A stretch of 18,388 nucleotides of DNA, from assembly GCA_035624085.1 (NCBI GenBank), contig DASPSE010000385.1, forward strand, positions 1 to 18,388. The letters run 5' to 3'. The DNA is from JAFAGX01 sp035624085. Lineage in GTDB: Bacteria > Acidobacteriota > Terriglobia > Terriglobales > Acidobacteriaceae. Position 1 is the first letter of the stretch. The number at the start of each line of letters is the position of its first letter. A program made the position numbers and the translations under genes. Of this stretch, positions 7,176 through 15,002 are shown one piece after another. Below the pieces are notes generated by a model. It was given only the letters and a program-made list of their open reading frames with translations, searched no databases and was not told the origin of the DNA.

Positions 7176-7210
7176 CGCTGCGCGCTTCTCTTCCGAACGA
7201 GGAATCTGCT

Positions 7211-7798
7211 ATGCCGCATCCCCCCACTGCGCCGAGACCCAATCTTGCCCAAGAGATGGCCCAGGCTTTCCTCGTCAATGACCGGATGAACCAACTCTTG
7301 CTGGAACATCTTGCCCCGCAGGCCTGGCGGGCGAAGCCTCCTGGCCAGAATGTCCGCACCATCGCCGACATCTTTGCTCACGTCCACAACATTCGCCGCA
7401 AGTGGCTCAGGCTTTCTGCCCCGCATCTTAAGCTGCCAGCCGAGCTCGACCGGCGCCGTTGCACGCAAGAACAGGCGCGAGCGGCACTCGCAGAAAGCGC
7501 ACTTCGCTGCTCGGAGATGCTGGCGGAGGCGCTGGCTGCTCCTCCGGGCCGAGCCCAGAGCTTCCTGCGCGACGGATGGGCGCGTTCGTGGCGTCCAGGC
7601 GCGGCCATGTTCGCCTACATGATTACGCACGATGCTCACCACCGTGGACAGGCCTGCATGCTGGCGCATCAACTCGGCTTCCGGCTGCCCGGTGCAGCCG
7701 GCTATAAGATGTGGGTTTGGGAAAGGCTCTGGAAGCAGTGCGGTTTCGAACTGCCAACTGGTTCGAAGATCAAATCCCGGACCATGGGGCCCAAGTAA
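7211..7798 (+). CDS. DinB-superfamily (DinB/YfiT-like) metal-binding protein
   Basis: A 195-residue four-helix-bundle protein of the DinB superfamily. These proteins bind a divalent metal with three histidines; several are thiol-dependent transferases, while others are known only as DNA-damage-inducible. The probable ligands are visible: His57 and/or His59 in DIFAHVHNIRRKW, and His140 and His144 in ITHDAHHRGQ. It is unrelated to the DNA polymerase IV also called DinB. The start ATG has a ribosome binding site (gagga, 7199-7203) seven bases upstream. With only 35 bases from the lexA stop and no terminator between, co-transcription with lexA, and hence SOS control, is likely but not shown. A strong terminator follows directly. 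The substrate cannot be inferred. Confidence 0.85.
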   Translation: MPHPPTAPRPNLAQEMAQAFLVNDRMNQLLLEHLAPQAWRAKPPGQNVRTIADIFAHVHNIRRKWLRLSAPHLKLPAELDRRRCTQEQARAALAESALRCSEMLAEALAAPPGRAQSFLRDGWARSWRPGAAMFAYMITHDAHHRGQACMLAHQLGFRLPGAAGYKMWVWERLWKQCGFELPTGSKIKSRTMGPK

Positions 7799-7825
7799 AA
7801 ACGCCCGGTGAATTCCGGGCGTTTT
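7798..7825. terminator. bidirectional Rho-independent terminator
   Basis: An 11-bp stem (aaaacgcccgg / ccgggcgtttt) with loop tgaatt overlaps the last base of the DinB-like stop codon. A run of T follows on + and a run of A precedes it, so it serves both this gene and the convergent thioredoxin gene. Confidence 0.9.
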
Positions 7826-7842
7826 CCTTGCTTAGATTCCAA

Positions 7843-8205
7843 TTACCCAATGTGCTTGTCGAGAGCCTTTTGTATCGTCTCTTTAGGAACGTAGCCGACG
7901 ATCTGCTCCTTCACCTGGCCGCCCTTGAACACCAGCAGCGTGGGAATGCCGCGGACACCGTAACGCATCGGAGTTGCACTGTTGCGGTCAACATCCATCT
8001 TCCCGACCTTGACCTTGCCCTGATAATCTTTTGCCAGTTCTTCCACAATTGGTGCGATGGCGCGGCAAGGCCCGCACCATGTGGCCCAAAAATCCACCAG
8101 AACCGGTGTCTCGGATTTGAGCACATCCTGATCAAAATTCGAATCGGTTACTTCAATAATTCCATTTGCCGGCACGTGCTTATCCGTCAATTGCTGCTTT
8201 TCCAT
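7843..8205 (-). CDS. trxA: thioredoxin
   Basis: A small cytoplasmic protein-disulfide reductase, itself reduced by thioredoxin reductase. From the ATG at 8203-8205 it has 120 residues, slightly longer than E. coli thioredoxin because of an N-terminal extension of about 12 residues. The active site WCGPC (Cys44, Cys47) sits in VDFWATWCGPCRAIAP, Asp38 is the buried acid, and cis-Pro88 is in GIPTLLVF. A longer frame reaches ATG 8241, but the 8205 start has a clean AAGGAG five bases away and matches the family, so I prefer it. There is no signal peptide. It is a plausible electron donor for the MsrB encoded at 187-591. It is convergent with the DinB-like gene and shares a bidirectional terminator with it. 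Confidence 0.96.
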   Translation of the reverse strand: MEKQQLTDKHVPANGIIEVTDSNFDQDVLKSETPVLVDFWATWCGPCRAIAPIVEELAKDYQGKVKVGKMDVDRNSATPMRYGVRGIPTLLVFKGGQVKEQIVGYVPKETIQKALDKHIG

Positions 8206-8208
8206 TGT

Positions 8209-8214
8209 CTCCTT
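8209..8214 (-). promoter_or_regulatory. ribosome binding site fixing the thioredoxin start
   Basis: AAGGAG on the minus strand ends three bases before ATG 8205 in aaggagacaatg. It rules against the upstream in-frame ATG at 8241. Confidence 0.8.
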
Positions 8215-8459
8215 ATACCTTTCTTTGGCGCGCCCAGACACAGGATAGGCCGGGCGGAACCGTATGAATGCGAATGAATTCTAGCATCTTTATTCGATGC
8301 GCGGCAGTGCGGAAAGTCGCAAGGATGAGGGATATCGGGTCTCAACTTTCAGGTTTCATTACTTGCTATCGCAACCGAGACAGGCTGCTGCCAAAGATAA
8401 GCGGCAGGCTACAATTACTGGCTGCTTGATGGTCTGCCTTAATCGCAAGGAGGCGAACA

Positions 8460-8927
8460 ATGCCCGTAAAGCAAGGAAGCCTTGATCTCCTGCAGCATCC
8501 AGCATCTAGGGAGCTGCTGCAGTCAACGATTCCCGCCCGGCTGGCGTACGTCTGGACCGACGGCACGCCCCGCGTGATACCCATCTGGTTCCACTGGAAC
8601 GGACGAGAGTTTGTGATGGGCACGCCCGCAAAGGCGCCGAAGCTTAGGGCGCTGGCGAAGAATCCCAAGGTCGCACTTACGATTGATAACAACACTTTCC
8701 CGCACAAGGTGCTGCTGGTACGCGGGGCGGCGCGACTCGAGCCAGTGAAGGGAATCGTTCCTGAATATGCTATGGCCGCCGACCGCTATTTCGGGAAAGA
8801 ACAGGCGAAAGCGTGGGTCGCACAATTAGCTTCCATGATCCAGAGCATGGTGCGCATCACGGTCACCCCGGAATGGGTCGGGCTGCTCGACTTTGAAACG
8901 CGCTTTCCCAGCGCCCTGCCGCTGTGA
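8460..8927 (+). CDS. pyridoxamine 5'-phosphate oxidase-fold (flavin/F420-binding) protein
   Basis: A 155-residue protein of the split-barrel PPOX superfamily, whose members bind FMN, F420 or heme. Supporting segments are IPARLAYVWTDGTPRVIPIWFHWNGREFVMGTP (about 24-56), KAPKLRALAKNPKVALTIDN (about 58-77) and VLLVRGAARLEPVKG (about 84-98), the usual order of strands and cofactor-contacting loops. Such proteins are oxidoreductases acting on small molecules; neither cofactor nor substrate can be fixed from sequence. The start is firm: AAGGAGG (8447-8453) lies six bases before the ATG. TACAAT at 8410-8415 could be a -10 box, but no good -35 accompanies it. The gene is divergent from thioredoxin across about 250 bp and has no gene partner downstream. 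Confidence 0.85.
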   Translation: MPVKQGSLDLLQHPASRELLQSTIPARLAYVWTDGTPRVIPIWFHWNGREFVMGTPAKAPKLRALAKNPKVALTIDNNTFPHKVLLVRGAARLEPVKGIVPEYAMAADRYFGKEQAKAWVAQLASMIQSMVRITVTPEWVGLLDFETRFPSALPL

Positions 8928-8969
8928 GTCAGATTGCAGGAAGGTGAGACCAGCCCTGAAGCCTGAAAT

Positions 8970-9003
8970 AAAAAAGCGCCCTGAACTTCGCAGTTCAGGA
9001 CGC
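8970..9003 (-). terminator. leftward Rho-independent terminator without an obvious gene
   Basis: gcgccctgaact (8976-8987) pairs with agttcaggacgc (8992-9003), 12 bp with one mismatch and a four-base loop. On the minus strand it is followed by a run of six T. On the + strand no T tract follows, so it is not a convincing terminator for the gene ending at 8927. No leftward protein gene lies to its right. Confidence 0.65.
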
Positions 9004-9141
9004 CTGGCAGCCCTCCCCCAGAACTGCCAAACCACGATTGGATGGTAGCGTGGTGCTCTTCTGGTGTAAATGTCACTTTGGTAATCGGTGCGATTCAGGG
9101 AGTAATCAGTGCCCGCTGCGCAAGTAATCGGCAAACCCAAA

Positions 9142-9282
9142 GTAGTGGTGCAGCTTGATTGTCATCCTGGGCAAGCCTCTTTTGCGCAGCGAAGGATCTG
9201 GGCGAGCCGCGCGAACTGTCGCGCTTTTGGCGACAGTGTAATCGCGCGTTTGGCTCGCTTCCTTGTCAAACTGCACCACTAC
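9142..9282. repeat. palindromic intergenic element (MITE- or REP-like)
   Basis: Outer arms gtagtggtgcag (9142-9153) and ctgcaccactac (9271-9282) are exact inverted repeats. Inside is a second long hairpin: gcgagcc (9202-9208) with ggctcgc (9252-9258), gcgcga (9209-9214) with tcgcgc (9242-9247), and actgtcgc (9215-9222) with gcgacagt (9230-9237) around loop gcttttg. The left half (from 9161) resembles the element at 15184 ('gtcatcc…aggatct'). Confidence 0.7.
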
Positions 9283-9358
9283 CGAGCCCAAGGCTAGTTT
9301 GTTAAAGCCGATCGCTCTCTGTTAACCTGCCTATTTCTTCCGCGAGGTAATTTCACTC

Positions 9359-11134
9359 ATGCTCAAGAAGAACTTTTTTGTCATTTCCATCCTTTGCCTG
9401 ATTTCTTTAGCTCTGTCAGCAGCGGACAAGAAGAGCGACACGAATTCGACGGAGGCCGCCAAGCCGTCTTACGAGCTTCCGCAACCGGCGAAAGAAAACC
9501 TCGACCTCACCATGTACCAGAGGATCCGCGACGAGGGCTTGGGCCACTCGCACATCATGGAATATGCCTCCGCACTGGCGGACGGCATTGGGCCGCGCCT
9601 CACAGGCTCACCCAACTTGAAGCGCGCCAACGAATGGACCCGCGACCAGCTCACCGCGATGGGCTGCAGTAACGCTCATCTGGAAGACTGGGGCGAATTC
9701 GGCATGGGTTGGCAGCAGCTCAATACCTGGGTGCGTATGGCCTCACCGGATACGGCAGTTTTTATCGCGCAGGCATCGCCGTGGTCGCCGTCCAGCAACG
9801 GTGCCGTAAGTGGTCCCGGGGTTTCGGTCGAGATCAAGAAAGATGAGGATCTCGACAAGTACAAAGGCAAGCTCGGCGGCAAAATCGTTCTGCTGGGCGA
9901 GATGCGCGACGTCAAACCCGTGGACAAGCCCTTGTTCGAGCGCGAGGACGAAAAAACTCTCGCCAAGATCGCCGAATATCCGCTGGCGGAGGAGAACGAA
10001 TACGCCCAGTATCTGCGGGACTTCCCGAAAAGAATGGAACTGCAGGCCAAGATTTGGAATCTCCTGGCATCAGAACACCCGCTTGGCGTGATTCTCCCCA
10101 GCCGCGATGGCCGGAATGCGGGTGGCTCGGGCGGAACGATTTTTGACGATAGCCGTGGGATCGGCCAGTACGCCTACAAGCGGGAGAAGGCCATACCGGT
10201 TCCCGTCGTTGTGATGGCAATCGAGAATTATGGGCGTGTGTATCGGCTGCTCCAGTCGAATGTGCCGGTCACGATTGAAATGAATGTGGACACAAAATTC
10301 ACCGGTGACCATGAACATGGCTTCGACACGATTGCCGAGATTCCCGGCGCCGATCCGAAGCTTAAGGACGAAGTCGTTATGGTCGGTGGACATCTGGATT
10401 CCTGGGCTTCGGGGACTGGCGCGACGGACAACGGCGCGGGTACGGTAGTTGCTATGGAAGTGATGCGCATCCTCAATGCGCTGCAAGTCAAACCACGGCG
10501 CACAATCCGTATCGGTCTGTGGACCGGGGAGGAACAAGGCGGATTCGGCTCGGCCGGTTATGTAAAGCAGCACTTCGGGTTCGTCCCGCTCTCAACCGCA
10601 CCCGATCAGCTCAAGCTTCCGGAGTGGATGCGCAAACCTGTCGGCCCGGTTCAACTCAAGCCCGATCAGGAAAAGATCTCCGGCTACTTCAACGTAGATA
10701 ACGGCAGCGGCAAAATCCTTGGCGTCTACTTGCAGGAAAACGCTGCCGTGAAACCCATCTTCGCGCAGTGGATGGAACCGTTGAAAGACCTGGGCGTCAC
10801 CACCCTAACCATGCGGGAAACCGGAGGCACTGATCACGAATCCTTTGATGAGGTGGGGATCCCTGGTTTCCAGTTCATTCAGGATAGGCTCGACTACGGA
10901 TCGCGCACGCACCATTCCAATATGGATGTGTATGAACGGCTTCAGCCGGGCGATCTGGCACAGGCCGCGACGGTGGGGGCGATTTTTGTTTACAACACTG
11001 CGATGCGCGACCAGATGTTGCCCCGCAAGCCGCTGCCGCATCCTGAATTGGAAGAGCAGCGCAAAGCGCCGCTGAAGAAAGTCATGCCGGGAGCGGAGGA
11101 AGTGCCAGAAAAGGAAGCGAAAGAGAACAAGTAG
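9359..11134 (+). CDS. exported M28-family zinc peptidase
   Basis: A 591-residue co-catalytic zinc metallopeptidase of family M28, predicted to act outside the cytoplasm as an aminopeptidase or carboxypeptidase. The signal peptide covers about residues 1-21 (MLKKNFFVISILCLISLALS, then AADKK). A segment at about 125-310 resembles a PA-type insert. The metal and catalytic residues are visible: His345 and Asp347 (GGHLDSW), bridging Asp357 (GATDNGAGT), general base Glu391 with ligand Glu392 (WTGEEQGG), Asp447 (FNVDNGSG) and His493 (GTDHESFD). All five ligands are intact. The C-terminal tail is Lys/Glu-rich. The start is supported by gagg 11 bases upstream, a rather long spacing. The gene is convergent with the histidine kinase, nine bases between stops. 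Endogenous substrates cannot be inferred. Confidence 0.92.
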   Translation: MLKKNFFVISILCLISLALSAADKKSDTNSTEAAKPSYELPQPAKENLDLTMYQRIRDEGLGHSHIMEYASALADGIGPRLTGSPNLKRANEWTRDQLTAMGCSNAHLEDWGEFGMGWQQLNTWVRMASPDTAVFIAQASPWSPSSNGAVSGPGVSVEIKKDEDLDKYKGKLGGKIVLLGEMRDVKPVDKPLFEREDEKTLAKIAEYPLAEENEYAQYLRDFPKRMELQAKIWNLLASEHPLGVILPSRDGRNAGGSGGTIFDDSRGIGQYAYKREKAIPVPVVVMAIENYGRVYRLLQSNVPVTIEMNVDTKFTGDHEHGFDTIAEIPGADPKLKDEVVMVGGHLDSWASGTGATDNGAGTVVAMEVMRILNALQVKPRRTIRIGLWTGEEQGGFGSAGYVKQHFGFVPLSTAPDQLKLPEWMRKPVGPVQLKPDQEKISGYFNVDNGSGKILGVYLQENAAVKPIFAQWMEPLKDLGVTTLTMRETGGTDHESFDEVGIPGFQFIQDRLDYGSRTHHSNMDVYERLQPGDLAQAATVGAIFVYNTAMRDQMLPRKPLPHPELEEQRKAPLKKVMPGAEEVPEKEAKENK

Positions 11135-11143
11135 ATGTGACTC

Positions 11144-13024
11144 TCAAGCGCCGGGAGTGGCCAGGGTTTGCGCAATGCCGTTTGCGTCAGGGCGCGACTC
11201 AAACGGCGGCAGGGATAGCCGAAAGGTTGTGCCTTGTCCCGCTACCGAGTTGAAATCGACCGTGCCGTAGTGCCACTGCATCACCTGGTAAGTTTGGGCG
11301 AGACCAATTCCGCTTCCACCTTTCTTGGTCGTGAAGTACAGTTCGAAAATCTTGTCTTGAAGTTCGGGCGAAATACCCCCACCCTGATCGTGAATCTCAG
11401 TAACGATGCTGCCATGTTCATCTCTGCGGGCGGCGATAGCCAGCACTCCGCCCCGCGGCATGGCTTGCACACCATTAAGCACGACGTTCAGAATGGCCTG
11501 CTTCATAAAATCGGTATCCACCCTCGTGTGCAGCGGGTTGGGTGCGAAATCCCGGGTAATTGTGACTCCGTGCTGCTCAGCTTCGGGGGTGGCCAGCAGG
11601 ACCACATCGTCCAGCAAACGCCGCAGGTCGATCTCTTCAAGATGCAGATCACGCGGCCGGGTGAAGTCAACCAGGATTTGTATCACGCGATCGAGGCGAT
11701 GGAGCTCGTTATCGATGATATCCATGTGACGACGAGTGTCAGGATCGACCTGTTGCAACTTGCTTTGCAGGAGCTGCAAGTGCAAAACGATGGCGTTGAT
11801 CGGGTTCTTCACCTCATGCGCTACGCCACCGGTAACTCGGCCGCTGGCCGAAATGCGGCGTGATAACTCAATTTCGTGCTTGACCCCCCGCACTGACTCA
11901 ACGTCGCGCAGCGTAAGCAGGGCACCGATAGGCGTGCCTCGCTGCTGTATGAAATCCAGGGAAAGCTGCACCCGTTTGCCGTTGGAACTTTCCAGTTCAT
12001 GCTGTGCGATGGGATGCTTCAGGCGGAAAGCGTCGAGCACCATCGCTCCCAACTTCGAGTCAGGCGAAAAAATCTCTTTTGCTGTGTGGCCCAGTAATTC
12101 GCTTCGCGGCCGGCCCAGGAAACGTTCTACCGAGGCGCTGACCAGCACAACTCGTGCGTCCCGGGTAAACAGCATCAAGCCATCCTGCAGCTTGGCCATG
12201 ACCTGGTCCACGTTGTCCTTCAAAGCAGAAAAGATTTCTCGGGCATCGCGCATCTGCCGGCCGAGATGGGCGATCTTGGAACTGACGACACCATATTCGT
12301 CCTTGCTTTTCTCTGGCTCGGGAACAGGTTCAGCAGTACCCGCACTCACGCGGTCGAGGCTGCGGCTGAGGCGTTCCAGAGGGCCCAGCGCGATATGAGA
12401 AAGCCCGGCCGCCAGCAAGAGAGAGCAGAGAATCGCGATTCCAGAGAAAAGAACGGCGTGGCGCAGGCGCGGAGTAAGTTCGCTTCTGAGAAATATAGTG
12501 TTGATTCCCAGACGGACACTGCCGAACGGCGCGCCGTCCAGCTGCAGAGGCAGCCGAACTTCGTAAACATTGGGCGGGTTGTATACCATGCGCAGCTGCC
12601 GGCGAAAGCCGGCGTTCTCCAGCAACTGAAATTCCGGACGCTCCGCGATCTGCTTGCCGATCAGCTTGGGATCCGTGTGTAGAATGACTTTGCCGTCGGC
12701 GTCGACGATAGATGCGTCGTACACGTAACGAAAAGATCCCACCACCGATTCCAGCATCGCGTTAAGGTCGTAATCAGTGGAGAGGTAGTACGCGATGGCA
12801 CGGCGCACGGCTTCAGGATCACTTGTGTTCACCCGCGTGCTGGTTAGATCTGGAGCGGCTTTGTTGGCTAACCCAGCCAGTTGAGAGGTAAGCTCCGCAC
12901 CAATCTCATGCGCGCTCGTCACCTCTTGCCGAAGGATTTCGGAAATATAGATATAGGAAAAATATGAAACCAACGCTGCCACCATGAAGGTGATCGCCAG
13001 CACGATCTGGGTTTTGCGACGCAT
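11144..13024 (-). CDS. membrane sensor histidine kinase (PAS, NtrB/AtoS-like)
   Basis: A 626-residue sensor kinase. A first membrane segment (about 7-27) and a second (about 190-212) frame a periplasmic region of about 160 residues, probably a Cache/PAS-like sensor. A HAMP region (about 212-262) and a cytoplasmic PAS domain (about 270-385) follow. The dimerisation domain has the phosphoacceptor His403 in GGVAHEVKNPINAI. The ATP-binding domain shows the N box (NVVLNGVQAM, N513/N517), G1 (DQGGG, 546-550) and G2 (GGSGIGLAQ, 569-577). The HEVKNP signature is that of kinases paired with NtrC-type regulators. It follows the response-regulator gene by 61 bp in the same direction, so the two form a cognate pair. 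No strong Shine-Dalgarno precedes the ATG. The signal sensed is unknown. Confidence 0.93.
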   Translation of the reverse strand: MRRKTQIVLAITFMVAALVSYFSYIYISEILRQEVTSAHEIGAELTSQLAGLANKAAPDLTSTRVNTSDPEAVRRAIAYYLSTDYDLNAMLESVVGSFRYVYDASIVDADGKVILHTDPKLIGKQIAERPEFQLLENAGFRRQLRMVYNPPNVYEVRLPLQLDGAPFGSVRLGINTIFLRSELTPRLRHAVLFSGIAILCSLLLAAGLSHIALGPLERLSRSLDRVSAGTAEPVPEPEKSKDEYGVVSSKIAHLGRQMRDAREIFSALKDNVDQVMAKLQDGLMLFTRDARVVLVSASVERFLGRPRSELLGHTAKEIFSPDSKLGAMVLDAFRLKHPIAQHELESSNGKRVQLSLDFIQQRGTPIGALLTLRDVESVRGVKHEIELSRRISASGRVTGGVAHEVKNPINAIVLHLQLLQSKLQQVDPDTRRHMDIIDNELHRLDRVIQILVDFTRPRDLHLEEIDLRRLLDDVVLLATPEAEQHGVTITRDFAPNPLHTRVDTDFMKQAILNVVLNGVQAMPRGGVLAIAARRDEHGSIVTEIHDQGGGISPELQDKIFELYFTTKKGGSGIGLAQTYQVMQWHYGTVDFNSVAGQGTTFRLSLPPFESRPDANGIAQTLATPGA

Positions 13025-13052
13025 GCTTGACTGAATTAGTGGGCTGTATCAC

Positions 13053-13080
13053 TGACCACTGACTACTGGCCGCTGACCAC
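13053..13080. repeat. four tandem 7-bp repeats between the two-component genes
   Basis: tgaccac, tgactac, tggccgc and tgaccac follow one another without gaps, framed by 'ac' and 'tg', in the 61-bp spacer between the response-regulator stop and the kinase start. Confidence 0.75.
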
Positions 13081-13085
13081 TGTTC

Positions 13086-14474
13086 TTAGGCCGGCTGTTC
13101 TTCTTTATCGGCCTGCGCACTGCCGTATTCCTTCAATTTGTTATGCAAGGTCTTCAGGCTGATGCCAAGAATTTCCGCCGCCTTTGTCTTATTATTGTTA
13201 GTCGCTTCCAGCGTTTTCAGGATCAGCAGCTTCTCTGCCTCTTCTACGGTCGTTCCAACTCCGAGATGGACGGCGTCAGCATCATCGGAAGAAGTGCGCA
13301 CTATCGGCTGGCCGAAACCGGGGGGCAGATGTTTGGTTTCGATAACGCCAGCTTCGCAAACGATCACCGCGCGCTCCAAACTATTGCGCAGTTCACGCAC
13401 GTTTCCTGGCCAGGAATAGTTCTGGAACAAATGTAAGACGGCCTCGCTCACGGCGGCTACTTTGCGCCCGTGCTTGGTGCTCATGTCTTTGAGAACAGAT
13501 TCCACCAGGCCGGGGATGTCTTCCTTGTGTTCGCGCAATAAAGGCATGTGAATGTTGATGACGTTGAGTCGGTAATAGAGATCGTTACGCAACTCCCCTC
13601 GGGCTACGGCCTCCTGCGGAACCTTGTTGGTAGCGGCGAGAACACGGACATCGACTTCGGTCTCGACCTTGCTGCCCAGCCGGCGCAGCTTGCGATCCTC
13701 CAGCACGCGGAGCAGTTTGGCCTGCGTGGCGACCGGCATTTCACCAATCTCGTCCAAAAGCAGCGTTCCGCCCTCCGCCAGTTCGAAACAGCCGGTTCGC
13801 CGCTCCAACGCGCCGGTGAAGGCGCCCTTTTCATGACCGAAAATCTCACTTTCAATCAAAGTCTCGGGAATCGCCGCACAATTGATCGGAACAAACGGCT
13901 TGCTGCGCCGTGGGCTGAGCTCGTGGATGGTGCGTGCCACCAGTTCCTTGCCGGTTCCGCTGGCGCCAGTGATCAGGACCGACGCCGTGCTGGGCGCTAC
14001 CATCTCGATCAGCCGGAAAATCTCCTGCATCTTCTTCGAGCTTCCAACCAGGCTGCCCAGCGTCCCGGCGTCCCGCAATTTCCGGCGCGTGACTTCAAGC
14101 TCCATTCTGGTTCCGAGGAGCGCAGAGGCGTTTTGCAGGATGGTCCGCAAACGATCGGTGTCGATAGGCTTGGTGATGTAGTCGTACGCACCCATGCGCA
14201 TGGCCTGCACCGCACTGTCAATCGTGCCCTGCGCCGTAACCACGATCACGGCCCGACTATGATTGGCGATTCGTTCCAGCAGCTCCATGCCCCCCATGCG
14301 GGGCATCTTGAGGTCGGTCACCACGATAGCCGGCGACCATTCGTTGACCTTCTCCATCCCCTCTACGCCGTCCCGCGCCGTTTCGGCGCGGTATCCCCAG
14401 GACGAAACCAACTCCGCCAGCCCCGTGCGCTCGTTCTCTTCGTCCTCGACGATCAACACCTTCTCCACATTCAT
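13086..14474 (-). CDS. sigma-54-dependent response regulator (NtrC/AtoC family)
   Basis: A transcription activator that opens sigma-54 promoters when phosphorylated. From ATG 14474 it has 462 residues. The receiver domain has the acidic pair EDEE near residue 10, phosphoacceptor Asp54 (VVTDLKMP) and Lys102 (YITKPID). The AAA+ domain carries Walker A (GASGTGKE, about 170-177), the sigma-54-contacting GAFTGA loop (about 217-222) and Walker B (TLLLDEIGEMP, about 237-247). The C-terminal FIS-type helix-turn-helix ends KAAEILGISLKTLHNKLKEYG. The frame extends upstream to ATG 14513, adding 13 residues, but the 14474 start has gagaag just upstream and puts the phosphoacceptor at 54 as in NtrC. It is followed by the kinase gene 61 bp away. 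I found no -24/-12 promoter nearby to suggest a target. Confidence 0.94.
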   Translation of the reverse strand: MNVEKVLIVEDEENERTGLAELVSSWGYRAETARDGVEGMEKVNEWSPAIVVTDLKMPRMGGMELLERIANHSRAVIVVTAQGTIDSAVQAMRMGAYDYITKPIDTDRLRTILQNASALLGTRMELEVTRRKLRDAGTLGSLVGSSKKMQEIFRLIEMVAPSTASVLITGASGTGKELVARTIHELSPRRSKPFVPINCAAIPETLIESEIFGHEKGAFTGALERRTGCFELAEGGTLLLDEIGEMPVATQAKLLRVLEDRKLRRLGSKVETEVDVRVLAATNKVPQEAVARGELRNDLYYRLNVINIHMPLLREHKEDIPGLVESVLKDMSTKHGRKVAAVSEAVLHLFQNYSWPGNVRELRNSLERAVIVCEAGVIETKHLPPGFGQPIVRTSSDDADAVHLGVGTTVEEAEKLLILKTLEATNNNKTKAAEILGISLKTLHNKLKEYGSAQADKEEQPA

Positions 14475-14582
14475 AGCTTCTCTCATTATTAGATTTGGCG
14501 GCCCATCCTGCAAGCGCCAACGGGACGCCTTGTGGGGATACGGTGGGGAGCTGAGGTTATCGTGATTTCCGCTGGTAAAAAC

Positions 14583-15002
14583 CTAGTGGGTCTCTTTGAG
14601 GTCGTGGACATCGACCACAGCGTTGGCGTATTGCATCCCGCGCTTTGCCATTTGCCGAATCACATCCGAGGTAAGCACCTGGTCGAAAGCCAGGATCACG
14701 ACTCCCTGGGCGAACAGGCCAGGATTCCATTGCCTTAAGCGGATCTCAGTCAGGCCATGAACTTCGTCCCGATCCGTCCCCAGCAGCACTGTGAACCGCG
14801 GACGCAATTCGCCGCTGCCGGGAAAATCGCGCTGTACAACCGCACAGGTGCTGACGTAAAGCTTCTCCGCTTCGTGCATTTGCGCAGAGGTAAGGGAAAA
14901 GTCGGACTTCTTGATATGGCGCACAACGAAGAAGCCGCCGGAAGACGATTGCCCAACACCACTCGCCAGCAGAAACATGACGGTGGCAATCGCCTTCAAC
15001 AT
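14583..15002 (-). CDS. small exported protein of unknown function
   Basis: A 139-residue protein I do not recognise. Residues 1-17 (MLKAIATVMFLLASGVG) look like a signal peptide without a lipobox cysteine, so the mature protein is probably periplasmic or secreted. The mature part is mixed alpha/beta with one clear amphipathic stretch (SLTSAQMHEAEKLYVSTCAVVQRDF, shown here in part as about 36-60) and a hydrophobic strand near FAQGVVILAF. It has a single cysteine in the mature region and no metal-binding HExxH. The start is supported by gaggg about five bases upstream of the ATG. It lies upstream of the response regulator on the same strand (108-bp gap) and could share its transcript, but no functional link is shown. 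Confidence 0.7.
   Translation of the reverse strand: MLKAIATVMFLLASGVGQSSSGGFFVVRHIKKSDFSLTSAQMHEAEKLYVSTCAVVQRDFPGSGELRPRFTVLLGTDRDEVHGLTEIRLRQWNPGLFAQGVVILAFDQVLTSDVIRQMAKRGMQYANAVVDVHDLKETH

Larger units (their letters stand above)
8928..9358. other. gene-free stretch with an orphan leftward terminator and a palindromic element
   Basis: No supported coding frame lies here. Contents: a hairpin at 8976-9003 with a T tract on the minus strand, two weaker stems just to its right (about 9005-9053), a long palindrome at 9142-9282, then the leader and ribosome binding site (gagg, 9344-9347) of the M28 peptidase gene. Confidence 0.7.

Noticed and set aside
8786..9140. Minus-strand open frames of about 100 residues over the orphan terminator
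   Set aside because: They overlap the PPOX-fold gene antisense, show no motifs, and run through the terminator hairpin, so a protein gene is unlikely.
11234..12682. Several open frames on the + strand within the kinase gene
   Set aside because: They overlap the conserved HisKA/HATPase coding region on the minus strand, and have no ribosome binding sites or family motifs.
13053..13080. CRISPR-like array
   Set aside because: The 7-bp units have no spacers and there are no cas genes in the window.
13548..14492. 314-residue open frame on the + strand across the response regulator
   Set aside because: The opposite strand encodes an intact NtrC-type regulator; long antisense frames are expected in high-GC genes.
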